DNA of 44,346 nt from Blastocatellia bacterium. Lineage in GTDB: Bacteria > Acidobacteriota > Blastocatellia > Chloracidobacteriales > Chloracidobacteriaceae. The stretch covers positions 1 to 44,346 of the forward strand of contig JAIBAN010000068.1 of NCBI GenBank assembly GCA_019695185.1, given 5' to 3'. The position numbers were made by a program, and so were the translations under genes. Under the pieces are notes generated by a model. That model saw nothing but the letters and a program-made list of their open reading frames with translations, was not told the DNA's origin and searched no databases. Each line of letters opens with the position of its first letter. Positions within the stretch are counted from its first letter, which is position 1. Positions 1 through 9,061 of the stretch are shown here, piece by piece.

Positions 1-1785
1 GCAGGCACACAAAATAATGTGGTTGAAAACAATTTAATTGGGGTTTCTGGACTAGGTGTTAGTATAATTGGAAATAGAGGTCGAGCAGATAGTCAAAATG
101 CGATAGGAAATATGATTCGTAACAACAAAATTGGTACGAATGTGGACGGGCTGAGAAGATTAAGGATTTTTGCATATGGCGGACCAAACTTTCTTCCAGC
201 ACCCTCGATTCAAATTGTATCAGGGGCAAGTGACAATAGAGTCGAAAATAATGTTATTGCCGGAACTCGTGGGACTGGGGTTGGACGCCTCAACTATTTT
301 GGGGATGAAGCCCCTTCCTTCAACATTATCCGCAACAACCGGATTGGGGTTGGTGCCAACGGTGAAAACATCGCGCCTCCGGGAGACGCCGCCAACCCGC
401 AAGGGCCAAATGACGAAGGCTCCTACTCGATTGGGATTCTGGCCAATTACGGCGACACCATCACAGGAAACATCATCGGGAATTTTCCGCTGGCGGGCAT
501 CAAGGCCCGCGATTTGGGCGCGACCATTCCGGCAGGCACGCCGCCGACCACCATACAGAACAACACGATTTTTAATTCCGCCTTTGGGATTGAAGTCGGC
601 CAGTTGCGCGGAGCGGTCATCACGAACAACACGATTTCCGATTGCACCAGAGGTGGTGTCGTCGTGGCCAATGCGTTGCTTGATGCCTCGCATCTTTATG
701 GGGTGCCGGCCATCAATCCCGAAGCTGGCGGACCGACGCTGGAAGTGACCGTCTCAAGCAACACCTTTACCAATCTGGGCGGCCCTCGGATTGCGTTGAC
801 ACCTTCGGTCAACCGGATGCTCAAGGGTGAATATGTGCCGAACACGGCGCGGACGCTCCAGAGCGAAGGGCCAAACCTTTACCAGCCCACCCCGCTGGTG
901 ACCGCAGCCCGGAAAAACGCTGACGGGACGGTGACCGTGACAGGTGAAACGGTTGGCGGAGGAATGCTGGAACTCTACGGCAACGGCAGGATGATTCAGG
1001 CCGTGATGGTTGCAGGCGGCGGTTTTTCAGTGACGCTGCCAGCCAGCACCGTCCAGGGACTGACCACTGTTTCCGCTCTGGTGACGGTCAGCCGACAGAC
1101 TTCGGAACTCTCCGCCCCGACCGAAATCAAATCGGACAACCCACCTCCGCCCGACACGGTGCCGCCGACTGTTTCGGTGACGGCTCCAATGGCCGGACAG
1201 CAGATTGAATCCAAAGCCGGAACGCAGCTTTCAATTGTCTGGCAATCATCCGACAACGTAGGCGTGGTGCGGCATGACGTATGGCTGGCCCGTCCCGGAC
1301 CGGGAGCCGTTGACAGCATTGCCTCCGGACTGGCCGGAACCGCGCAATCCTTCACCTGGAATGTGCCGGAAAACCTTGAAGTGCCCCAAGCGCAAATCGT
1401 GGTGATGGCGTTCGACGCGGCGGGGAACCAGGGGCAAGGTGCTTCCGGGATGTTCACCGTCAAAAAGCCGAACACCCCGCCCCCGGACACTGAAAAACCG
1501 GTGGTGTCCAACGTCACGCTCTCGGCCAAAAAGGTCAAACGGAAGCTGGACCCGACGCTCACCATCACCTGGAAATCCACCGATAACATCGGCGTGGTCA
1601 GCCATGATTTGATTTTTGCGGATGCGACGCCGGTTGTGTCCGGGCTCCCAGGCAATGCCCAGACGTTCACCTGGACCGTTCCGGCGAGCATTCCCAAGAA
1701 GACAGTGGGAACCGTCAAAGTGACCGCCCGCGATGCGGCAGGGAATTTGGGCAGCGGAGAGTCACTGTCTGTCACCATCAAATAG
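1..1785 (+). CDS. Secreted beta-helix / Ig-like repeat protein, 3' part (start lies outside the window)
   Basis: The frame is open from base 1, so the 5' end is cut off by the window. Roughly the first 280 residues are short Asn- and Gly-rich strands with recurring V-E-N-N, I-R-N-N-R-I-G and I-T-N-N-T-I turns, the pattern of a right-handed parallel beta-helix. A linker follows, then two similar C-terminal modules, each opening with D-T-(V/E)-(P/K)-P and holding W-(Q/K)-S-(S/T)-D-N-(V/I)-G-V-V and A-(F/R)-D-A-A-G-N. These are typical Ig-like/FN3-type modules of bacterial surface proteins. The homologous gene at 42537 has a signal peptide, so this one is probably secreted too. Its exact function is unknown; adhesion or matrix binding is an inference. 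Bases 331-913 are almost identical to the other copy. Confidence 0.85.
   Translation, partial: AGTQNNVVENNLIGVSGLGVSIIGNRGRADSQNAIGNMIRNNKIGTNVDGLRRLRIFAYGGPNFLPAPSIQIVSGASDNRVENNVIAGTRGTGVGRLNYFGDEAPSFNIIRNNRIGVGANGENIAPPGDAANPQGPNDEGSYSIGILANYGDTITGNIIGNFPLAGIKARDLGATIPAGTPPTTIQNNTIFNSAFGIEVGQLRGAVITNNTISDCTRGGVVVANALLDASHLYGVPAINPEAGGPTLEVTVSSNTFTNLGGPRIALTPSVNRMLKGEYVPNTARTLQSEGPNLYQPTPLVTAARKNADGTVTVTGETVGGGMLELYGNGRMIQAVMVAGGGFSVTLPASTVQGLTTVSALVTVSRQTSELSAPTEIKSDNPPPPDTVPPTVSVTAPMAGQQIESKAGTQLSIVWQSSDNVGVVRHDVWLARPGPGAVDSIASGLAGTAQSFTWNVPENLEVPQAQIVVMAFDAAGNQGQGASGMFTVKKPNTPPPDTEKPVVSNVTLSAKKVKRKLDPTLTITWKSTDNIGVVSHDLIFADATPVVSGLPGNAQTFTWTVPASIPKKTVGTVKVTARDAAGNLGSGESLSVTIK
331..913 (+). 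repeat. Direct repeat copy A, shared with 43764-44346
   Basis: This 583-bp stretch matches 43764-44346 with about 17 differences counted by eye (about 97% identity). Upstream of base 331 the two genes still encode similar proteins but the DNA has diverged strongly. The repeat may extend past 913, because the other copy is cut by the window end. Confidence 0.9.
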
Positions 1786-1824
1786 CTGAGAACTTTACCG
1801 CATTGAGGTAAAGGGAGGGCCGGA

Positions 1825-3357
1825 ATGAATGTCCAAAAATCGGTGGAAACCCTCAAGGTTGTTCTCCCAAACACAGTGTCCGGAATCGAAGTTGGTGTGG
1901 AAATTGCCGTTCGGATGACCGTCTGGCGTAAAACCTGGGTTGCCTATAAACCATTATTTCTCAAATCTGACCCTCTGCCGATTCATTTGTTTTCAGCCGC
2001 TGCCTGCGGGATGTTGATGTGGTGGCTGGGGGTAAGTCCGGCTTTTTCCCAAAGATTGCCAGCAGGGGCAAAAACTCCAAACGCTTCTCACTCTTCACAA
2101 TCAAGTGTATCTGCATCCCGACCTGCTTTGGCCCAGGTCACGACAGCCAAGGCCGGACGCTCCAAGCGGAAGCGCATCAAATCCGCCCCCAACCAGGTCA
2201 CCTATGGATATGATGGTGATGGGAATATCGTTTCAAAAACTGTCAACGGCGTAACAACCCGATATTTGGTGGCAGCCTATGGTCCGGACGGACTTCCTCA
2301 GATTTATGAGGAAATTGTAGACGGGCAGGTCCAACGTGTCGTCACTCACGGCTATGGACCGATTTCACAACGGCAGTTGGTAAACGGCCAGTGGAAAACC
2401 AGTTTTTACATCACTGATGGAAATAACTCGGTTCGGGCGTTGACTGATGCAAATGGTAATGTGACCGACACCTTTGATTATGACGCCTTTGGAAATTTGA
2501 TTGGTCGCACTGGAACCACACCAAACCCGTATTTGTTCGCCGGCCAGCGGTATGAACCTGAAGCCGGGTTGTATAATCTTCGGGAACGAATGATGTCACC
2601 CAATACCGGACGGTTTTTTACGATGGACCCTTTTGAAGGCCGGAAACCATTTCCTTCAAGTCTTCACAAATACACGTATGCCCACAATGACCCAGTCAAC
2701 CATTGGGACCCGACCGGGTTTGAGGCAACACTCACAGGGCTGACTGTCAATCAAGCCGTTGGGACTACAACCAACGTATTTCCAAACCTGGTGTCCGGGT
2801 TTGTAAATGGATTTCCGGTCCAGGATGTCTCGGTTGAATTGTTGGATGGTCTTGGAGGCGACGAATTTAAGACGGTTGGCGGTTTTCGGCAGGTTGATTT
2901 TGGCGGCGGTGGTGGGGTGAAAATTCACCTTGGTGCCAAAACCCAAAACCGGGCACCTGTCTTTCCGCTCTATCGCTGGGTTCAATGTGTCAGGACGAAC
3001 GAACCAATAGACGCCGCCAATAAAAACGTTTGGGCTTATGACCCAGGTGGGAAACTGAAACCATACTATTACTCCCAGGGTGATGAAGAGGAATTCAATA
3101 AAATCGCAAAAGGGTTGGGCTTCGACAAAATGTTTTTTGACTTGGCCCAAAGACCGTTTGGCATGAATAAAAAAGTTGAATGGGATGCGGAGTTGTCACT
3201 GGTCGGAGTGAAATCCTACGGCACCAAAATGTTTCAGGAAATTGTGCGGGTTTCCTACGGATTCAGCATTGACTCATATCAGACTTCCATCCGGAGACCG
3301 GTCATCCGGAAAATTCAGTCCGGAAAGGAAGCTGTCAATCTCTCCAATTGTCAGTGA
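1825..3357 (+). CDS. RHS repeat-associated core domain protein (short, tip-only form)
   Basis: The start ATG has a strong upstream GGGAGG about 7 nt away. About 80 residues precede an apparent membrane or signal segment ending in A-F-S-Q, which is late for a signal peptide, so an internal start at 1915 is possible. RHS/YD repeats follow (Y-G-Y-D-G-D-G-N, D-Y-D-A-F-G-N), then the RHS-associated core with R-Y-E-P-E-A-G-L-Y-N-L-R and closing D-P-T-G near residue 298. About 210 residues of unrelated sequence follow the core, the position of the toxin or effector tip in RHS/YD proteins. I do not recognise that tip. Normal RHS proteins exceed 1000 residues; this one lacks the large N-terminal shell. 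It ends convergently with the next gene, the stop codons overlapping by 7 bp. Confidence 0.85.
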   Translation: MNVQKSVETLKVVLPNTVSGIEVGVEIAVRMTVWRKTWVAYKPLFLKSDPLPIHLFSAAACGMLMWWLGVSPAFSQRLPAGAKTPNASHSSQSSVSASRPALAQVTTAKAGRSKRKRIKSAPNQVTYGYDGDGNIVSKTVNGVTTRYLVAAYGPDGLPQIYEEIVDGQVQRVVTHGYGPISQRQLVNGQWKTSFYITDGNNSVRALTDANGNVTDTFDYDAFGNLIGRTGTTPNPYLFAGQRYEPEAGLYNLRERMMSPNTGRFFTMDPFEGRKPFPSSLHKYTYAHNDPVNHWDPTGFEATLTGLTVNQAVGTTTNVFPNLVSGFVNGFPVQDVSVELLDGLGGDEFKTVGGFRQVDFGGGGGVKIHLGAKTQNRAPVFPLYRWVQCVRTNEPIDAANKNVWAYDPGGKLKPYYYSQGDEEEFNKIAKGLGFDKMFFDLAQRPFGMNKKVEWDAELSLVGVKSYGTKMFQEIVRVSYGFSIDSYQTSIRRPVIRKIQSGKEAVNLSNCQ

Positions 3358-4331
3358 TTCAGAAGCTTTGATTGGGAACCCAAATGCTTTGTCGGGTTTG
3401 CCTCAGACCAGTCAAGCCATCGTTGCCGGGCCGTTTCCATACCGCACAAGACGACCTTGTGATCTTCAACGAAATATTCAAGTTTCAAACCCAGCCAGCA
3501 AAACCCGGTGGCCGTGATTTCACTTAACAGCCCGCCAAATCTTCCTTTGACCGGGTAGCTGGATGCAAATTTCATATCCCCAAAGAAATCCGAATCCACC
3601 AGATGGGGCTCGATTTGAAAATTCACCCCCTCGGTTTTTTGCAAGGCGTCAATGATGGTGAGCATAGAGGTCAAATACTCATCCGTGACTCCAGGTTTGG
3701 CATTGGTGGGAGGACATTCAAGCAACCCAAGTTCCTTTGGCAACTCCGTGTGAACCGGTTTATTAGAAATCGGATACCGTTGGAGAGCTTTGACAAAACC
3801 CCAGGCGTGCGGTGTTCCGGTTTTCAATTGTTCAATCAAATACGGAATATCCGTCAGGTGCGGGTCACGAATGAGGAGTGTCAGAATTTGAATTTGCACG
3901 TCCTGGTCTTTCAACCAATGGCATAAAAAACGGCGGGCAGCTTCGGATTTGAACGGTTCGGACATCCGGCGGTTGATGCAGGAATTCAATCCAATCAGGT
4001 GAGCTGTGAGCGCCACCCCTTGTTTGGTATGGGCGGACTGAGTTGAACTCATCAGCCTTTGTAAATGGGGAAGCGCCGCTTCCTTGTAGGCCGCAATGGA
4101 AAACATGTCGTCAGTAAAACCAATCCAGTAGCCTTTTCCGGTGACACGCAATTCCCAATTCGATTCAAGCCTTTGGACAAGTTGGGGAAGCGGAGTGCGC
4201 CGGTCGAGTTGAATGGTGATGCCGCCGCCCTCCATCGGAAGAAATGGAGGCTGGTTTTTTTCACATTGCGCCAACCCGGACGAGGTCAGTGCGAACCCCC
4301 AAAAAAGAACCCATAGAAATGAACGAAGCAT
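3351..4331 (-). CDS. Secreted protein of unknown function
   Basis: The chosen start, at 4331, is preceded by GGAG with a 9-nt gap and begins a clean signal peptide (M-L-R-S-F-L-W-V-L-F-W-G-F-A-L...G-L-A-Q). A longer open frame to 4529 exists but lacks such support. The mature part, about 305 residues, has no repeat or catalytic motif I recognise. It contains helical stretches around L-P-H-L-Q-R-L and I-P-Y-L-I-E-Q-L that could be HEAT-like, and several cysteines. It is convergent with the RHS gene; because it is secreted it could be an RHS immunity or partner protein, but the opposite orientation argues against a classical toxin-immunity pair. Confidence 0.7.
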   Translation of the reverse strand: MLRSFLWVLFWGFALTSSGLAQCEKNQPPFLPMEGGGITIQLDRRTPLPQLVQRLESNWELRVTGKGYWIGFTDDMFSIAAYKEAALPHLQRLMSSTQSAHTKQGVALTAHLIGLNSCINRRMSEPFKSEAARRFLCHWLKDQDVQIQILTLLIRDPHLTDIPYLIEQLKTGTPHAWGFVKALQRYPISNKPVHTELPKELGLLECPPTNAKPGVTDEYLTSMLTIIDALQKTEGVNFQIEPHLVDSDFFGDMKFASSYPVKGRFGGLLSEITATGFCWLGLKLEYFVEDHKVVLCGMETARQRWLDWSEANPTKHLGSQSKLLNH

Positions 4332-4811
4332 GGTTTTCCGCTCCAGAAATCCTGGGAAGGTGAAATCGTTGAACCGAATCAGGGGTTCATTTTTATGGAA
4401 GCACTCGCAGCGAACCCACTGCGGCGGAGTCGTCTCCGCCTGTCTTTCAAGGGAAAAACGTGAAAACTCGCAAGGCCAGGAAATGGGTTTTACCCACAGG
4501 CCCTCTGCCCTTGATGATTGCCAGGACAATAGTACCCGATCCGGGAATTGGTTGTCAGTTCCGTTGGTGCAGGCCCCAGTTTTTCAGCAGATACCTGGCT
4601 GGTGATGGCAACAGGACAATGTCGTTTATGAAGCTTGAAACCCCGGTCATCAGTTCACCGGCGGATAAATTTCCCGTTTTCCAAAACCAAGCTGTGCCGG
4701 TTTGAGACCTCTTTCGTCCCAGCTTGAGAAGGTGAAAAAAGCGTGCCGGAAGTTCGGAAAAAGACCGAACAGCCAACTTCAAACCAAATTTTGACCTGGG
4801 TTTCATCGGGT
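4332..4811. other. Intergenic region upstream of the secreted gene
   Basis: No convincing gene is visible on either strand. The stretch holds the ribosome-binding site of the minus-strand secreted gene and a short perfect hairpin at 4423-4440. Small open frames here have neither a ribosome-binding site nor protein-like composition. Confidence 0.5.
4423..4440. repeat. REP-like perfect hairpin
   Basis: GGCGGAG and CTCCGCC form a 7-bp GC-rich stem around a TCGT loop. There is no following T-run, so it is not a typical intrinsic terminator. Only one copy is visible in this window. Confidence 0.45.
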
Positions 4812-5681
4812 TTATTTCCCCAAATATTGGTTCGTCACATCCTCCCGCTCGTGCCCAATTTCTTTCGCAATCAGGATTCGTGCCTTCCGGTCCTCGTCTT
4901 TTTGCTCAGGCGAAAGTTGATCAAGCGTGGGGCCGCCAAGCACTGGGGCTTTCCATCCGGTGAGTTGTTCGTAGCGCATTTGGATATAATGGTGGCGCAA
5001 TCCGTGAACATTGTTGATCCCGGCCTTTTCACATTGCGCTTTGAACCGGTTCAACTGATCCACGTATTTGGATTTTGATGGGATCAAAGATTTTTCACCC
5101 ACCATTTTCCGAACTTCGTCCAACAATGCCCGTTGCTCCGGAAGCCGGACAGCCACCTCATAACCGACTTTTTTCCCTTTGGTCCAGGATGGTTTCAAAA
5201 CAATTTTGTGGCCCCGGTCCGCGAGCGACACGATAAATTTGATGCTGGTTTCCCGCCGTAATCCGAACCATTGTTGCAGTTTCAGGCTCGTCAGGGTGTA
5301 ATTGTCGGTTACCAAATCGAGTTGTCCGGACGAAAGTGTATGCGCCTTGGACTTGGTTGGAATGTAACAACGCCGTTCAATTTTGTATTCGTCGTTGGTT
5401 TTCAGGACCACATTCCCCTTGCCGATTTTGGCTGCCCACCAACGCACATGCGACATGCGATTTTTGAGCGTGCCCGGTTTGAGATCATTTTCTTTCCAGT
5501 GACAAACCAGGGCGTCAACGTGTTTGGGCTTGAGGTTATGGGCTCTCAGGCAATGAAATCCGAGAGAAAAAAGGTCATCTGCCATTTGCTGGAGGGCGAT
5601 GAGTCGTTCATGTTGCGTGCCGTAGGAACCATCGCGGTGCCGCAGGCACATCTCCTTGAGATCGAAATTTAGTTGTCGCAT
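4812..5681 (-). CDS. Tyrosine recombinase, Integrase_1 type with Phage_int_SAM_2-like N-terminus
   Basis: The enzyme would catalyse site-specific integration or excision of a mobile element. The N-terminal 90 residues (L-N-F-D-L-K, R-D-G-S-Y-G-T-Q, L-K-P-K-H-V, G-T-L-K-N-R-M-S-H-V-R-W-W) fit the SAM-like core-binding domain of integrases in conjugative and genomic-island elements. The catalytic domain keeps all expected residues: Arg142 in L-R-R-E, Lys in W-T-K-G-K near 168, His226 and Arg229 in H-G-L-R-H, His277 in I-G-H-E, and Tyr286 close to the C-terminus in N-Q-Y-L-G-K. At 289 residues it is about full length for the family. No tRNA or clear att site was found beside it. It probably moved, or still moves, part of this block. 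Confidence 0.9.
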   Translation of the reverse strand: MRQLNFDLKEMCLRHRDGSYGTQHERLIALQQMADDLFSLGFHCLRAHNLKPKHVDALVCHWKENDLKPGTLKNRMSHVRWWAAKIGKGNVVLKTNDEYKIERRCYIPTKSKAHTLSSGQLDLVTDNYTLTSLKLQQWFGLRRETSIKFIVSLADRGHKIVLKPSWTKGKKVGYEVAVRLPEQRALLDEVRKMVGEKSLIPSKSKYVDQLNRFKAQCEKAGINNVHGLRHHYIQMRYEQLTGWKAPVLGGPTLDQLSPEQKDEDRKARILIAKEIGHEREDVTNQYLGK

Positions 5682-5981
5682 ACGTTAAAAATAGGTGGTG
5701 AAGAATTCGTTGGTTAGTGTTAATGACTCATCGTGTGCCTCAACAAACGACGGAGGAATGACCCTCTACTGTCTATGGAATTCACCAAATTCCAAGTGCT
5801 CGATTGCCGGTTGAAGGCGCAGTCGGCGGCGCTGGGAATCACACGGCGCTCTGGTGAGCCGGCAGGTGTGATAGGTCGCTTGACCCGGACAGATGGTGCG
5901 GAATCCGGTTGATTGGAACCCGCCATACAAATTGAAACCGGCCAAAATACTCCGGTGGCCACGTGAACCAAGGAAAACAAT
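5682..5981. other. Gap between integrase and small hypothetical gene
   Basis: I see no gene here. The position just upstream of an integrase is where an attachment site or integrase promoter would be expected, but no repeat pair could be identified by eye. Confidence 0.35.
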
Positions 5982-6320
5982 TCAGTCCAATGTGACTTCA
6001 GCCGGGTCCGGTTCGTCGGTTGATGAGTGACGGTGAGGTCTCGGTTTGCGCCGGTTGAGAGCGACAATGGCATCAGCCAGGTCATCATCCGGATAGGTCG
6101 CGCCGAGTGTGATAAGCGCACTCGCTACATCGTTTAGGTGCGGTTTTTGATAGAAAAAGTCGCGCATCGCTTTGGCTTTTTCGTGAAGGATGTCTGACGA
6201 ATCTCCAAACAGTTTGACTCTGGTGGACCCATCATTGTCGAATTCGATCCGGTCAACTCCGCTTGGTAATTCAAACTCATCTCTAATAACTTTGAGGAGA
6301 GTTCCTTTACTGACTTTCAT
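5982..6320 (-). CDS. Small hypothetical protein, 112 residues
   Basis: The start at 6320 is preceded by GGAG with a gap of about 8 nt; the open frame extends upstream but without protein-like sequence. The product begins M-K-V-S-K-G-T-L-L-K-V-I-R, carries an acidic central part (D-R-I-E-F-D-N-D-G) and a charged, proline- and histidine-rich tail. I recognise no domain. It sits upstream of the integrase on the same strand, across 300 bp, and could be an accessory gene of the same element. Confidence 0.5.
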   Translation of the reverse strand: MKVSKGTLLKVIRDEFELPSGVDRIEFDNDGSTRVKLFGDSSDILHEKAKAMRDFFYQKPHLNDVASALITLGATYPDDDLADAIVALNRRKPRPHRHSSTDEPDPAEVTLD

Positions 6321-6775
6321 ACTCGTAGCTCCGTAACAAAATTGATTTGGGTTCAGCGTACATGCTGTGAAGGCAAAAAGTTTTGGTGTCTTTTCACATT
6401 TTTTCAGTGCTTTGTATCCCGACGTTTTGGACTCCGGGTTGTCCCCCTGTTGGGAAAACCGGTGCAGGAAACCGGTTGGAATTGATTTCAATTCCAAAAA
6501 TGTTGGTGAGAATGCGGGCATCCGTGCCGCGCAAAAATTGTTTGGCGGGGCATTGGTTGCCCCCCCGAATGGGTTTCCGCAATCACACCTCAACCAATCG
6601 AAAATCCCTCTGATGGTGTTGTGACAGAGGCTGGTTCATCCGAACCAGGCGCTGGTCAACCCCACCGGTAATCCCCTCATAGGCTGAGTTGTGACTGGTT
6701 GGCGGCGGGACGGATTTGGTTTGTGAAGCCGAATCTGTCCTGTTCAAACCATTTCTTTGCGTACATTTTGGCAGT

Positions 6776-6805
6776 CTCCGCACTCCGCCAAAACGAAGTG
6801 CGGAG
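6776..6805. repeat. Stem-loop, 9-bp perfect stem
   Basis: CTCCGCACT at 6776-6784 pairs with AGTGCGGAG at 6797-6805 across a 12-nt loop. There is no T-run, so its role is unclear. Confidence 0.5.
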
Positions 6806-7132
6806 GGCCGGGAACGGGCTGACCTGCCGGTTCCCTATGCTATTGATTTTTGGCATTCAGACATCTTTTGCCTGAATAGCCGTAGAAATAATTTATGGAA
6901 AGTGGCCGCTTCAACTGGTCGAAAAAGTCCCTGTCGCCCTTCTGATGACACATCAAAAGTCGGTTCAGAACGTTAATTTTCGTTTTGTTGGAACGGGGAA
7001 AAGCCGGAACTATGCCGACGGTTGGTTGTAAGTGTTTCCGAACCAGGCTGAAAAAATTCGCTCTGGTCGGGTCTAAAAAAACAGGTTGGTGGTCATCGTC
7101 AGGTCATAAATCACGGCCAAATTTACATCTTC

Positions 7133-7179
7133 GCTTACACTTCATTTACACATTTACAGGCTGCTTACACTCCATTTAC
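7133..7179. repeat. Two direct repeats of 17 bp, 30-bp period
   Basis: GCTTACACTTCATTTAC at 7133-7149 recurs with one change at 7163-7179; a partial CATTTAC lies between. The arrangement could be a protein-binding array. Confidence 0.5.
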
Positions 7180-7891
7180 CTCGTGCAACGAAGTTGCCAA
7201 ACCTGACACACTCACCGAAAAATGAAACTCAAAAGAGGTTTGGGACAGGCGCATTGACATGGGTTGGCTGCCTGTCATGTCGCCCGTCATGTCTGCTAAA
7301 AACCCAACTCGAAAACCAAACTGGAACCGGCTGGAGTGAAGTCGGAATTTTCGTAAATATTTGAAGATAAAGATAGATACCCCAATCAACGAGGGCCTTT
7401 GCCGGTATCGGTTGCGAATGCTTTTTTGCCTGATAAAGAGCGCCGTTTGACGGCGTCATTGTCAGTTGCACCCCCCGCAACCGGAAAGGTTGGTAGAATG
7501 TTTGGAGGTTGGTCATATCCCAATGGTCCTCAATTTCACGGATTGTTTGGTATTGGATTAGGGTTTGGGCACTCCATAAGAGCCTGGAGCCAAACCCTGA
7601 AAAGGACTAGATCAAATGGTGTGCCACAAATTTTTGGGGATGATTGCAGACTATCAATTGAGCAGCAGGATGAAACCGGACGAAAGAAAATACAGTGGCC
7701 AATTTCGTCGGAACCAGGGTGCAGGGGGGGCAAAACAGCTTTCCGAAATGCGAAACTGGCGGCGGAATTCCGCTCTCCCTACCTCGAAATTTGAAAGCGG
7801 GACTGCGACGGCCAAATGAAAACGACAATTACAAAATCAGGTAGGTTTTGATTTTTGAGCGAAATGCTGTTCTTCGTTTTAGAATGGCGGC

Positions 7892-8467
7892 ATGAAAAAA
7901 TCCGGACTGAAATCCGTTACTTTTTATGTCTTGCCCGGAGACTATGAAGCATTGAACGCCGAAGCTGAAACGCATGGTGTTTCGCTTTCGGCCTTCATTC
8001 GTGACCTTGTGGACCGGCATTCGGGAGTGCCACTTCAGCAGGTGCGCAGACGCGGCGGCCAGGGTGGAAATCAAAATGCACAGGGACGACAACGTCGAAA
8101 AACGTTTCCGCCGGATGAAAATTCGAACCTGCCCGCTGTTCCCGAAACGGCTCTTCAGGAATTGCCCGCCAACATCCCCACGCGGAAAACGGCCACCCTG
8201 AAATTGCGGTTGCGGGTGGAAAACAACAACAAGTTTGTCCGTGGCAAAAAGCGGGCGCGGGAGAATATCGAGCGGTTTCACCTGCAATGGCATAGGATGA
8301 AAAAGCTGGAGGAGAACAAGTATGAATTGACGTTTTCCTACCGAGACGACGCCGACCTTGACCGGCAGGTTTACGATTTATTGCGGGAAATTGAGAGTGA
8401 AGCCGACATGCGATTTTGTTTTATCGAGGCTGATGTATGGGAGGAAGGCACGGATCGAAGCTGGTAA
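7892..8467 (+). CDS. Ribbon-helix-helix protein with a unique C-terminal domain
   Basis: The first 45 residues (K-S-V-T-F-Y-V-L, Y-E-A-L-N-A-E-A-E, S-L-S-A-F-I-R-D-L-V) fit a CopG/Arc-type ribbon-helix-helix fold: a beta strand, then two helices. This is a DNA-binding dimer seen in plasmid regulators, antitoxins and relaxosome proteins. A Gln/Arg/Pro-rich linker of about 60 residues follows, then a basic C-terminal domain (K-L-R-L-R-V, K-K-R-A-R-E-N-I-E-R-F) ending in acidic helices. The ribosome-binding site is weak. It stands alone, upstream of the large operon, and could regulate it or belong to the mobile element. The C-terminal domain is not recognised. Confidence 0.65.
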   Translation: MKKSGLKSVTFYVLPGDYEALNAEAETHGVSLSAFIRDLVDRHSGVPLQQVRRRGGQGGNQNAQGRQRRKTFPPDENSNLPAVPETALQELPANIPTRKTATLKLRLRVENNNKFVRGKKRARENIERFHLQWHRMKKLEENKYELTFSYRDDADLDRQVYDLLREIESEADMRFCFIEADVWEEGTDRSW

Positions 8468-8633
8468 CGCAGGCTGGATTTTGTGTATTCGTCGCCAATT
8501 TCTGCGAAAAAACTGGATGGCTGATGGCACAAGATTATTGAGTTGGCGAAAGTGATCCGCCCCAAGTCATGATAAATAAAAAAACACATTATATTTATAC
8601 ATGTAATTTCACTTTTTAACAAAAAAGAAAATA

Positions 8634-8662
8634 TTGACAGGGCAGTGCCACCGTGTTAGGGT
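8634..8662 (+). promoter_or_regulatory. Putative promoter of the large defence-type operon
   Basis: A perfect TTGACA at 8634-8639 is followed after 17 nt by TAGGGT at 8657-8662, a partial match to TATAAT. An AT-rich stretch lies just upstream and all thirteen following genes run in this direction. A tiny 13-codon open frame begins at 8671 and could be a leader peptide, but nothing more supports it. Confidence 0.45.
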
Positions 8663-8792
8663 TCTGAATTATGAAAACGCGATATTGCATGTATGATTAT
8701 CGCATGAAGTGAACCAAAAATGAGGTGCTTATCTGATTCAAGCTGACGAAACACTGGCCCTTCGTGAAGAGGAGATCGGGCAATATGCTCGA

Positions 8793-9050
8793 TTGGTCCG
8801 AAAAAGAATTACGGGCTGTTCTGGATGTGATTTGATTGAGGACAGCGAACCAATGGAAACCCATGGTGAACGGGTGGAGCTGGATACTCTTTTATCAGCA
8901 ATTGGGGTTCCCGATGAGTTGTGCGAAGCAGTGGCTTACCTTGTAAGTTGCCCGAATTGTGGGAAACAAGGTTTCGTTCGTTACGATTGGGTTGCTCGAC
9001 CTGTCAAATATTATGCTTCAGGCGGACACACCCTGTCTGAAGTTGCATAA
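8793..9050 (+). CDS. Small zinc-ribbon-like protein, first gene of the operon
   Basis: Two Cys-x2-Cys pairs (C-S-G-C near residue 9 and C-P-N-C-G near residue 53) suggest a bound zinc. The listed start is TTG at 8793, but the frame stays open upstream to 8724 and those codons read as a plausible helix (A-D-E-T-L-A-L-R-E-E-E-I-G-Q-Y). A GAGGTG lies at 8722-8727, so translation may begin at a rare ATT (8736) or CTG (8733). No family is recognised. It ends 11 bp before the TRD gene and is probably co-transcribed with it. Confidence 0.55.
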   Translation: MVRKRITGCSGCDLIEDSEPMETHGERVELDTLLSAIGVPDELCEAVAYLVSCPNCGKQGFVRYDWVARPVKYYASGGHTLSEVA

Positions 9051-9061
9051 GGTTACATCCG

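Larger units (their letters stand above)
6321..7891. other. 1.57-kb stretch without a convincing gene
   Basis: Open frames here (for example 6716-6976 and 7399-7794) lack ribosome-binding sites and read like shadow or random peptides. The stretch holds a 9-bp stem-loop at 6776-6805, a pair of direct repeats at 7133-7179, and two close copies of GTCATGTC near 7275-7296. It may be decayed mobile DNA or contain untranslated RNA. Confidence 0.4.

Noticed and set aside
996..1874. 292-residue minus-strand open frame
   Set aside because: It is a shadow of the Ig-like modules of the beta-helix gene.
4812..5681. tRNA-linked integration site beside the first integrase
   Set aside because: No tRNA-like cloverleaf or matching att repeat could be found by eye on either side.
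7399..7794. 131-residue open frame in the long intergenic stretch
   Set aside because: No ribosome-binding site, random-looking sequence and no neighbour support.
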